From assembly GCA_964617665.1 (NCBI GenBank), contig CAZUAH010000785.1, positions 1 to 5,607 of the forward strand: DNA of 5,607 nucleotides. The letters are read 5' to 3'. The notes under the pieces are model-generated. The model was not told the origin of the DNA, made no database searches, and saw nothing but the letters and a program-made list of their open reading frames with translations. The position numbers and the translations under genes were made by a program. Positions 1-4,497 of the stretch are shown here, in pieces (position 1 is the first letter of the stretch; every line of letters begins with the position of its first letter). Source of the DNA: JADHUC01 sp964617665 (GTDB taxonomy: Bacteria; Planctomycetota; Planctomycetia; Pirellulales; Pirellulaceae).

Positions 1-529
1 CCTCGACCACCGGCGACGCGGCAATGCCCCAAAGCGGCATGCGTATCTTGTAGTCACGATCCAAGTCCTTCGACCACAGAACCTCTCCCTCGGCAGCGTC
101 GAAACAGAACAAGTGACCTGCCGCGCCGAGACTGTAGGCCCGATCGTCTTCGATCAGCACCGAGGCGCGGGGCCCTGCCGTATAGCTGAAGCCCTTGTAC
201 TCGCAGTCGTAGCTGAACGACCAGATCTTGTCGCCCGTCTGCCAATCGAAGCAGTGGACACGTTCGATTTTTTCTGGCTCGATAACTCGGTCAGTCACAT
301 AGACGCGTCCGTCGGCCACCGTTGGGCCGCAGTATCCACTGGAGATCGGCACAGTCCATTTTCGATTGATTTGCGGAGAGCTGAAACCGTCAATTACGCC
401 CGTCTCGGCCCACACGCCGTCCCGATTCGGGCCCCGCCATTGCGGCCACTCGTCGGCCGATGACGGTGTCAGTAAGCTCACAAAAGAAACGATCGCGAAA
501 AGTGTGATTAGTCTGCTCTTGAAAAGCAT
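1..529 (-). CDS. Exported PQQ-like beta-propeller repeat protein (N-terminal part, cut by window edge)
   Basis: I translated this frame from an ATG at 529 leftwards; it stays open for 176 codons and leaves the window. Residues 1-25 form a Sec signal peptide: basic start MLFKSR, hydrophobic core LITLFAIVSFVSLL, likely cleavage after SSA before DEW. The mature start WPQWRGPNRDG is the typical opening of planctomycete PQQ-binding-like WD40-type propellers (BamB-like superfamily). Two blade motifs are visible: GRVYVTDRV followed by CFDWQTGDKIW (about 74-103), and a second with CFDAAEGEVLW (about 141-152). Such proteins sit in the periplasm or on the surface; some scaffold complexes and others are quinoprotein dehydrogenases. 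No catalytic residues fall in this part, so I assign no enzyme activity. A GGGAG site lies 10 bases before the start. The gene is divergent from the cation exporter. Family is fairly certain; function unknown. Confidence 0.9.
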   Translation of the reverse strand, partial: MLFKSRLITLFAIVSFVSLLTPSSADEWPQWRGPNRDGVWAETGVIDGFSSPQINRKWTVPISSGYCGPTVADGRVYVTDRVIEPEKIERVHCFDWQTGDKIWSFSYDCEYKGFSYTAGPRASVLIEDDRAYSLGAAGHLFCFDAAEGEVLWSKDLDRDYKIRMPLWGIAASPVVE

Positions 530-539
530 CAGCGTTTCA

Positions 540-544
540 CTCCC
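540..544 (-). promoter_or_regulatory. Probable ribosome binding site for the PQQ-propeller gene
   Basis: On the minus strand this reads GGGAG, ending 10 bases before the ATG at 529. The spacing is slightly long but acceptable. It supports the ATG at 529, which also gives a complete signal peptide. Confidence 0.45.
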
Positions 545-762
545 AACGTTGTCTCACGTTTAACTGGTATGGTGTAGTGGTCGACCGATCTTGTGGTTTC
601 GTCTGCCTTGACGTACTCTGCATGCGAGCTACACGGGCCTATAACCCAGGCCGTCTTGGCTCGCGCACTTTGATACAGGCTGACTATCATGAGCGTTCTT
701 TTCGCGATCGGCAACACTTCAGGCGCCAAACTGCCAAATATCCGCGGAAATTACTGCGGTGG

Positions 763-779
763 CCATTGCCAAGCAATGG
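763..779. repeat. Perfect inverted repeat, possible operator or hairpin
   Basis: CCATTGC and GCAATGG are perfect 7-base arms around a 3-base CAA spacer. The dyad lies 71 bases before the CDF start codon, where an operator or leader hairpin could act. No T-tract follows, so it is not a rho-independent terminator. The regulator is unknown; binding is inferred only from symmetry and position. Confidence 0.35.
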
Positions 780-850
780 GGGCTAGGCTACTCCACCAAC
801 CGGAGGTTACGCTGCTTAGTTAGGTATACGAGAGACCAATCCACACGCTC

Positions 851-1819
851 ATGAACAACGCAAGTCAGCAACTACAGCCAACCGAGAATCCAAACGGCGC
901 GCATGACGGCCAGCTTGCCGCGATCCGGCGAGTTACGCTTTGGGGCTTGGTAGTCAATCTTGCGCTGTCGGTCATGAAGTTCGTCGTCGGAGTCACAGGG
1001 GCTAGTCAGTCTTTGATCGCCGATGCAGTGCACAGTCTCTCGGATTCCTTGACCGACGTTACCGTGTACTTCGGCGCCGCCTTTTGGTCGGCACCGCCTG
1101 ACGAGGATCATCCCCATGGCCATGGACGCATCGAGACGTTGATTACAATGTTTATCGGCGTCGCGTTGGGGGCCGTCGGGTGTGGGCTGGCGTACCGTGC
1201 AGTGGCCACACTCCGCCTCGAACTTAGTATCGAGCAGCCCGCGTCGCCCGGTTGGAGCGCATTGGCCGCGGCCTGCCTGTCCATCGTCGGCAAAGAACTG
1301 CTCTATCGCTGGAACGTGATTGTGGGCCGACGTGTGAGGTCCACGGCCCTGATTGCGAATGCTTGGCACCATCGGTCCGACGCCTTGAGTTCGGTACCCG
1401 TGGCAATCGCCGTTATAGGCACTCATATTGCACCGGACTGGTGGTTCCTGGACCACATCGCGACTGTCATCGTCTCAGTTCTTATTCTTTACGCGGCCTG
1501 GGAGATTGCTGTACCGGCCTTCAGACAGTTGGTGGACGCCGGTGCGGCTGAAAAAGAGCGGAAGGAAATTCTGTCCATCGTTCGAGCGGTCGAAGGCGTG
1601 CAATCGGTTCACGCGTTGCGGACGCGAACTATCGGTCCGGGGTATCAAGCCGACCTGCATGTCCTGGTCGATCCAAGACTCACCGTGCGCGAAGGCCACG
1701 ACATCGCTTCAGCCGTCAAGCATCGCCTCTTGGAGCAAGGTCCGAATGTTGTCGACGTGCTGGTACACGTCGAGCCGTTTGAAGGCCAGAGAGCCGAACG
1801 GGAAACGCCCAAGACGTAA
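851..1819 (+). CDS. Cation diffusion facilitator (CDF) family metal exporter, Fe/Zn type
   Basis: This 322-residue inner-membrane protein should export a divalent metal (Zn, Fe, Cd or similar) from the cytoplasm in exchange for protons, as YiiP/FieF does. After a polar leader of about 25 residues come six membrane segments, near 28-48, 54-78, 95-120, 135-158, 168-192 and 198-222. The transport site is visible as D65 and D69 in DSLTD (segment 2) and H173 and D177 in HHRSD (segment 5). This DxxxD plus HxxxD pattern marks the Fe/Zn group; Zn-CDFs usually have HxxxD in both. The loop DEDHPHGHGR (84-93) matches the family's second metal site. The cytoplasmic ferredoxin-like domain spans about 232-310, with HALRTR (254-259), H270, H283 and H306 as likely metal ligands. 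Length is normal. The ATG at 851 gives the complete protein, though the ribosome site is weak. Substrate cannot be decided from sequence. Confidence 0.95.
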   Translation: MNNASQQLQPTENPNGAHDGQLAAIRRVTLWGLVVNLALSVMKFVVGVTGASQSLIADAVHSLSDSLTDVTVYFGAAFWSAPPDEDHPHGHGRIETLITMFIGVALGAVGCGLAYRAVATLRLELSIEQPASPGWSALAAACLSIVGKELLYRWNVIVGRRVRSTALIANAWHHRSDALSSVPVAIAVIGTHIAPDWWFLDHIATVIVSVLILYAAWEIAVPAFRQLVDAGAAEKERKEILSIVRAVEGVQSVHALRTRTIGPGYQADLHVLVDPRLTVREGHDIASAVKHRLLEQGPNVVDVLVHVEPFEGQRAERETPKT

Positions 1820-1853
1820 TGGGGTTTCAAGATGCCAAAGTCTTTTGTGGAAA

Positions 1854-1870
1854 ATTGTCTGGGAGACGAT
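1854..1870 (+). terminator. Weak hairpin after the CDF gene, possible terminator
   Basis: ATTGTCT and AGACGAT can pair (six Watson-Crick pairs and one G-U) around a GGG loop, 34 bases after the CDF stop. The following sequence is T-rich (ATTTCTTGTGTT) but not a clean T-run, and the stem is AT-rich. It may be a weak terminator or attenuator between the CDF gene and the small Cys/His gene, or chance. Confidence 0.2.
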
Positions 1871-1887
1871 ATTTCTTGTGTTATTGC

Positions 1888-1902
1888 TGGATGGGCGTTT
1901 GC
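1888..1902 (+). promoter_or_regulatory. Candidate sigma-54 (-24/-12) promoter element
   Basis: TGGATGG, four bases, then TTGC has the invariant GG and GC 10 bases apart and matches 8 of the 11 defined positions of the TGGCACG-N4-TTGC consensus. Transcription would begin roughly 12 bases later, giving a leader of about 20-25 bases before the ATG at 1938. The window also encodes a sigma-54 activator (4498-5607), but nothing shows that it acts here. A single match of this quality could arise by chance. Confidence 0.3.
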
Positions 1903-1927
1903 GGTTAAACGTGGTCACCATTAACGC
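1901..1927. repeat. Nested inverted repeat just upstream of the small Cys/His gene
   Basis: Outer arms GCGGTTAA (1901-1908) and TTAACGC (1921-1927) pair over seven bases with one bulged G. Inside them TGGT-C-ACCA (1912-1920) forms a second short dyad. The element ends 10 bases before the ATG at 1938, so it could be an operator or a leader hairpin affecting translation. No matching regulator family is recognised. Confidence 0.3.
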
Positions 1928-1937
1928 ATAAGCAATC

Positions 1938-2348
1938 ATGAAATCGTTCAGGCACACAAAACGACTGCAGCGCGGACTTGCAGTGTTTCTGTTGGTCGGA
2001 TGGGTGCATCTCAATGGGGCATGCCCGTGCGGATGCTTCGAGCACAATTACTGGTTCCGCATGCTGGGACTGGTCGGTAACAACTGGGACTTTCCAGCAT
2101 CGAACGACTTGAAGATTTCCGCAAATCAACACGACTGCACCCACAAGCCTCACGATTCGGCTTTGGCTGAAGAGAAGCACGATGAGAAGAGGATTGATGA
2201 ACGGACGCTTCTCGTAGCCATCTCGGATATGGCAGTGACGGGGTCAGGAATAACGCTCCCAACAGGCCCTGTCGAGCGACTTGACACACGTCCTCCTTCG
2301 CATTCTGCCAGCTCACAACGCGCTGTCCTCCAGGTCTTCACGCTCTAA
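1938..2348 (+). CDS. Small exported Cys/His-rich protein, possibly metal-related
   Basis: This 136-residue protein is not a family I can name. It begins with a basic stretch (MKSFRHTKRLQR) and a short hydrophobic core (LAVFLLVGWVHL), so it is probably exported or membrane-anchored. Just after the core come three alternating cysteines, C29, C31 and C33 (ACPCGCFEHN), then the aromatic stretch NYWFRMLG and a His/Cys cluster with H65, C67, H69, H72 and H81. The sequence before C29 (LNGA) is a poor lipobox, so a lipoprotein is possible but not favoured. The second half is charged, then Pro/Ser-rich, ending RAVLQVFTL. The clustered thiols and imidazoles, with a metal exporter 118 bases upstream in the same direction, suggest periplasmic metal binding or delivery; this is inference. 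There is no clear Shine-Dalgarno site. The ATG at 1938 gives the best leader peptide. Confidence 0.7.
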   Translation: MKSFRHTKRLQRGLAVFLLVGWVHLNGACPCGCFEHNYWFRMLGLVGNNWDFPASNDLKISANQHDCTHKPHDSALAEEKHDEKRIDERTLLVAISDMAVTGSGITLPTGPVERLDTRPPSHSASSQRAVLQVFTL

Positions 2349-2423
2349 TTCTGCGCGCCCATTGCCAGCGATTCAGTCGTTGTCGCTCTGGTGGCGCGTG
2401 GTCTTCTTTTGGCCCCGTCGGTC

Positions 2424-2463
2424 GGCACGGCGTTACTTCGTGCGACTGTTGACTGGCCGTGCC
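2424..2463. repeat. GC-rich inverted repeat in the gap before the dockerin gene
   Basis: GGCACGGC (2424-2431) and GCCGTGCC (2456-2463) are perfect 8-base arms around a 24-base loop, in the 211-base gap between the small Cys/His gene and the dockerin gene. A run of six T (2485-2490) lies 21 bases after the stem, too far for a standard rho-independent terminator. It may still mark the end of the upstream transcript. The rest of the gap is pyrimidine-rich and shows no gene. Confidence 0.3.
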
Positions 2464-2548
2464 CACCCTCCCACGCAAGTCCTCCCTTTTTTCGCAGTGT
2501 CGGCATTATCTCGTCCCAGTGTATCTTCTCATAACATTTCTCGATTGT

Positions 2549-2555
2549 GAGGTGG
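2549..2555 (+). promoter_or_regulatory. Ribosome binding site that supports a GTG start
   Basis: GAGGTGG precedes the GTG at 2560; its GAGG core ends 7 bases before the codon. No ATG lies near in this frame, and the leader with the export motif begins directly after the GTG, so the site decides the start. Confidence 0.65.
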
Positions 2556-2559
2556 AATC

Positions 2560-3897
2560 GTGAGTGACAGGAATAAACGGAAGCGGCAAGATCGCCTACG
2601 AAGCAAGAAACGTGCAAGATTTCTACGGTTCGAGCAATTGGAGACCCGCCGTTTGTTGGCGGCCGATCTGGAAGGCGGCCTGCTGTCCGACGATGCGCTC
2701 GACGACAGTGAATTGCTCGATCAGTCCCCCGCTGAGACGTCAGATGACCGATATCATCGCAGCCATCACGACGGCTCGCGCAATCCCGTCGATCCTCTGG
2801 ATGTGAGTGGCGACGACGTCATCTCTGCACTCGACGTTCTCATTGGCATAAACGACCTGAACGCGAATGGCGCGAGAGAGTTGAGCCAGTTTTCGGCGGG
2901 AGAGGGTGAAGATAGCGTGCCGCATTTGGATGTGAACGACGACGGCGTTATCTCGACCATGGACATCCTTAAGGTTGTGAGCGCCCTGACGGATCCCGAC
3001 ATGCTTTCAGCAGGATTCCTCAGCGAACTCCATGCAGTGCTCGTCGGGCCGAACGGTACTCGCGGCGAGGCTGAATACGAAGTCAAACGCGAACACGGCC
3101 AAGTCAAACGGGCGTTCGAGGTCGAGTTGGAGGGCGCGGCCCCCGGCTCGGTCCACGATGTGTTGGTAGACGGCGTGGTCGTGGACCAAATCACGGTGGC
3201 CTCCTCGGGCCGCGCTTTCCTGAAGTTTGCCAACTTCTCCGACGACGTAGGGGCTGTGCCGTTTCCCGACAACTTCCCCGGTGTGACCGCGGGCTCCGTC
3301 GTGTCGATAGGGGACCAAGCGAGCGGCATCTTGTCGGTGGCGGATTACGAAGAAACGCATCCGCCCGATGGCCAAACTGCCGGATCGGTGGAAATGGAAG
3401 CCAACGCATACCTGCATGGTGACAGTTTTGCATACGGTGAAGCCGGGTACGAGATTGAGACCGAACACGGCGTGACCAGGCAGGAATTCAAGGTCGAGGT
3501 CGAACAGGCACAGCCCGGCGTGTACGAGGTCCAGGTCGACGGAGTCGCGGTCGGCGAGATCTCTGTGGACGGGCGGGGCAAAGGACGTCTGAAACTGGCT
3601 ACTCATCCGGAAGGCGATGAACTGCCGATCCCCGCCGATTTTCCAGATATCGGTACAGGTTCAGTGATCTCAATCAGCAATGGTCTGACCGGCACAATGA
3701 CGGCGAACAACGAATCGCACGACGACAACGCTGACGATTCGTCAGATCCGAGTGATGATGGTCCATCCGGCGACGACAGTTCGGATGACTCGTCGGATTC
3801 GAGTGATGATTCATCCGATGACGCAAGCGAGGAACTCGATGACGAGGAAGACGAACGCGACGAAGAGGCGGAGGACGATGACGATGATGATGACTAA
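2560..3897 (+). CDS. Secreted dockerin-domain protein with two beta-rich repeats and an acidic tail
   Basis: The 445-residue product starts at GTG. Residues 1-22 are very basic, followed by RFEQLETRRLLAAD (23-36), a variant of the LEPR-XLL signature found at the N-terminus of planctomycete surface and secreted proteins. A dockerin-like pair of calcium-binding loops follows: D81-S83-D85-S89-D92 and D124-N126-D128-S132-D135, each continuing into a helix (LDVLIGINDLN; MDILKVVSAL). Two homologous repeats then occupy 156-261 and 280-383. Each has a G-E-A-x-Y-E start, an F-x-V-E-x-E strand, a VDGV turn, a G-rich turn before an LK strand, and a proline-bearing FP near the end. Residues 384-445 are a Ser/Asp then Glu/Asp tail ending in seven Asp. 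The family of the repeat is not recognised. Role is likely extracellular, perhaps protein or calcium binding. A third repeat lies just downstream in another frame, so this stop may not be the ancestral end. Confidence 0.88.
   Translation: MSDRNKRKRQDRLRSKKRARFLRFEQLETRRLLAADLEGGLLSDDALDDSELLDQSPAETSDDRYHRSHHDGSRNPVDPLDVSGDDVISALDVLIGINDLNANGARELSQFSAGEGEDSVPHLDVNDDGVISTMDILKVVSALTDPDMLSAGFLSELHAVLVGPNGTRGEAEYEVKREHGQVKRAFEVELEGAAPGSVHDVLVDGVVVDQITVASSGRAFLKFANFSDDVGAVPFPDNFPGVTAGSVVSIGDQASGILSVADYEETHPPDGQTAGSVEMEANAYLHGDSFAYGEAGYEIETEHGVTRQEFKVEVEQAQPGVYEVQVDGVAVGEISVDGRGKGRLKLATHPEGDELPIPADFPDIGTGSVISISNGLTGTMTANNESHDDNADDSSDPSDDGPSGDDSSDDSSDSSDDSSDDASEELDDEEDERDEEAEDDDDDDD
3025..3342 (+). 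repeat. Protein repeat copy A (about 105 residues)
   Basis: First copy of the unrecognised beta-rich repeat, residues 156-261 of the dockerin protein. Landmarks are HAVLVGPNGTRGEAEYEV, FEVELEGAAPG, VLVDGVVVDQITV and FPDNFPGVTAGSVVSIG. It aligns with copies B and C without gaps over the first 18 residues. The copies are diverged, so duplication is old. Confidence 0.75.
3397..3708 (+). repeat. Protein repeat copy B (about 105 residues)
   Basis: Second copy, residues 280-383 of the dockerin protein. Landmarks are NAYLHGDSFAYGEAGYEI, FKVEVEQAQPG, VQVDGVAVGEISVDGRG and ADFPDIGTGSVISIS. It shares the VDGV, FP and GSV-IS positions with copy A and the VEVE, VDGVxVG and RG positions with copy C. Confidence 0.75.
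3709..3894 (+). repeat. Low-complexity Asp/Ser then Asp/Glu coding tract
   Basis: The last 62 codons of the dockerin frame are repeated GAT/GAC with TCG/TCC/AGT, then GAG/GAA, ending in GAY codons. The tract encodes a disordered acidic linker, perhaps calcium-binding. Its internal repetition makes it prone to replication slippage, and it ends where the reading frame changes. Confidence 0.8.
3870..3874 (+). promoter_or_regulatory. Possible internal ribosome binding site for the overlapping frame
   Basis: GGAGG lies inside the Glu/Asp codons of the dockerin gene, 9 bases before the ATG at 3884 in the next frame. Position is ideal for reinitiation or coupled translation. GGAGG can also arise simply from Glu codons in an acidic tract. 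Confidence 0.35.
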
Positions 3898-4312
3898 CGC
3901 TCGTGATGACCTCGACAACTCGAACGAATCGCGGAACATCCGTGACGATGACACTTGTCGTCGAGGCGGTGAACGGCGAGCAGTCGTATACGAAGCGTGG
4001 CTCGCCGGTCCTGGCCCAGCGCGGGGTGGAGCCAAGGCAACAGTAGAAGCCGACTCTCAAGGTGGCGAACTGGTAACGAAGTTCGAGGTGGAAGTGGAAG
4101 AGGCCATGCCCAGCGGTGGATACCAGGTCTCGGTGGATGGCGTATCGGTCGGCCAGCTTTCGACTGACTGGCGAGGGAACGCTCGGTTGACGTTGAGCAG
4201 CGTCTCGGAGAGCCCCGACGGGACAGTGGGCTTTCCGTCGATTCGCACCGATTCGGTCGTGACCGTGGGCCACATTCTCCGCGGGAGGCTCTTCGCCACA
4301 GATTTCGATTGA
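3884..4312 (+). CDS. Overlapping frame with the third repeat copy: coupled gene or frameshifted C-terminus
   Basis: This frame is +1 relative to the dockerin gene and overlaps its end by 14 bases. ATG triplets at 3878, 3884, 3887 and 3890 are possible starts; 3884 has GGAGG at 9 bases. The 142-residue product begins with a polar Asp/Asn/Arg linker (about 4-34), then carries repeat copy C (35-139: EAWLAGPGPARGGAKATV, FEVEVEEAMPSG, VSVDGVSVGQLS, SVVTVGHILRG), and ends DFD. It has no signal peptide or export motif, although the repeat belongs to a secreted protein. Removing one base, for example T3895 of the stop codon, would join the seven-Asp tail directly to NARDDLDNSNES, giving one protein of about 580 residues with three repeats. 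I favour a displaced C-terminus (mutation, sequencing error or recoding), but a coupled gene cannot be excluded. Upstream of about 3884 this frame is not natural protein. Confidence 0.6.
   Translation: MMMTNARDDLDNSNESRNIRDDDTCRRGGERRAVVYEAWLAGPGPARGGAKATVEADSQGGELVTKFEVEVEEAMPSGGYQVSVDGVSVGQLSTDWRGNARLTLSSVSESPDGTVGFPSIRTDSVVTVGHILRGRLFATDFD
3986..4300 (+). repeat. Protein repeat copy C (about 105 residues), in the +1 frame
   Basis: Third copy of the repeat in the dockerin protein. The first 18 residues (EAWLAGPGPARGGAKATV) align without gaps with copy A, and FEVEVEE and VDGVSVGQ match copies A and B. The end lacks the proline-rich FP-x-x-FP pair and has FPSIRTDSVVTVG instead. Confidence 0.72.
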
Positions 4313-4313
4313 A

Positions 4314-4347
4314 GGAATTGGCTCAGACCATATCCACTATCAATTCC
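4314..4347. repeat. Short inverted repeat in the convergent gap
   Basis: GGAATTG (4314-4320) and CAATTCC (4341-4347) pair perfectly around a 20-base loop directly after the stop at 4310-4312. The stem is AT-rich and no T-run follows, so terminator function is doubtful. The remaining gap up to 4497 holds no gene that I can see. Confidence 0.25.
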
Positions 4348-4497
4348 ATGAAGGGACTGGCCGAGATCGCCAAATGAGTGCCAGATAGAACAAGTCGCAC
4401 GGATTGGTGGAAGAGACGGCCCGGTTGGAATTGGTGGTTCGCACGACGGGCTCGGATGGTCAGCGAACGGCATTTCGAAACACACTCTTGCTGACGT

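Larger units (their letters stand above)
530..850. other. Divergent intergenic region, no gene seen
   Basis: This 321-base stretch separates the leftward PQQ-propeller gene from the rightward CDF gene, so promoters for both should lie here. Open frames in it (for example 577-786 plus and 529-729 minus) give unremarkable translations rich in Arg, Ser and Cys with no domain, and no tRNA-like fold is evident. It contains palindromes at 579-586 (GGTCGACC) and 741-748 (TCCGCGGA), and the longer dyad at 763-779. A -10-like TATAAC at 640-645 lacks a good -35 partner. A GGAGG at 802-806 is not followed by a usable start codon at normal spacing. Confidence 0.6.

Noticed and set aside
760..776. Possible sigma-54 element upstream of the CDF gene
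   Set aside because: GG and GC are spaced correctly (TGGCCAT then AAGCA), but the -12 part lacks TT and the -24 part loses its last three bases. The perfect dyad explains the sequence better.
872..1456. Minus-strand open frame of 194 codons inside the CDF gene
   Set aside because: It lies fully antisense to a clear CDF protein; its translation has no domain and is rich in Arg, Cys, Gln and His, as expected from a shadow frame.
2281..2550. Plus-strand open frame of 89 codons over the end of the small Cys/His gene and the following gap
   Set aside because: It overlaps the real gene out of frame, has no ribosome site, and its translation is Ser/Arg-rich without a domain.
3007..3606. Minus-strand open frame of 199 codons opposite the dockerin repeats
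   Set aside because: It is antisense to a well-supported protein with repeats and calcium loops. Its length is explained by scarce antisense stops in Asp/Val/Glu-rich coding.
3752..3883. Upstream extension of the repeat C frame
   Set aside because: This part reads as Met/Arg/Thr-rich sequence that is just the shifted image of Asp/Ser codons. Natural protein begins only near the overlap.
3930..4045. Third frame over the linker before repeat C (reads as SVTMTLVVEAVNG and so on)
   Set aside because: It looks protein-like for about 30 residues and has high GC at third positions, but it hits a stop and repeat C aligns from its first residues in the other frame.
3674..4273. Minus-strand open frame of 199 codons opposite the acidic tail and repeat C
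   Set aside because: Its His/Arg runs are the complement of GAT/GAC codons on the plus strand; no independent gene signal.
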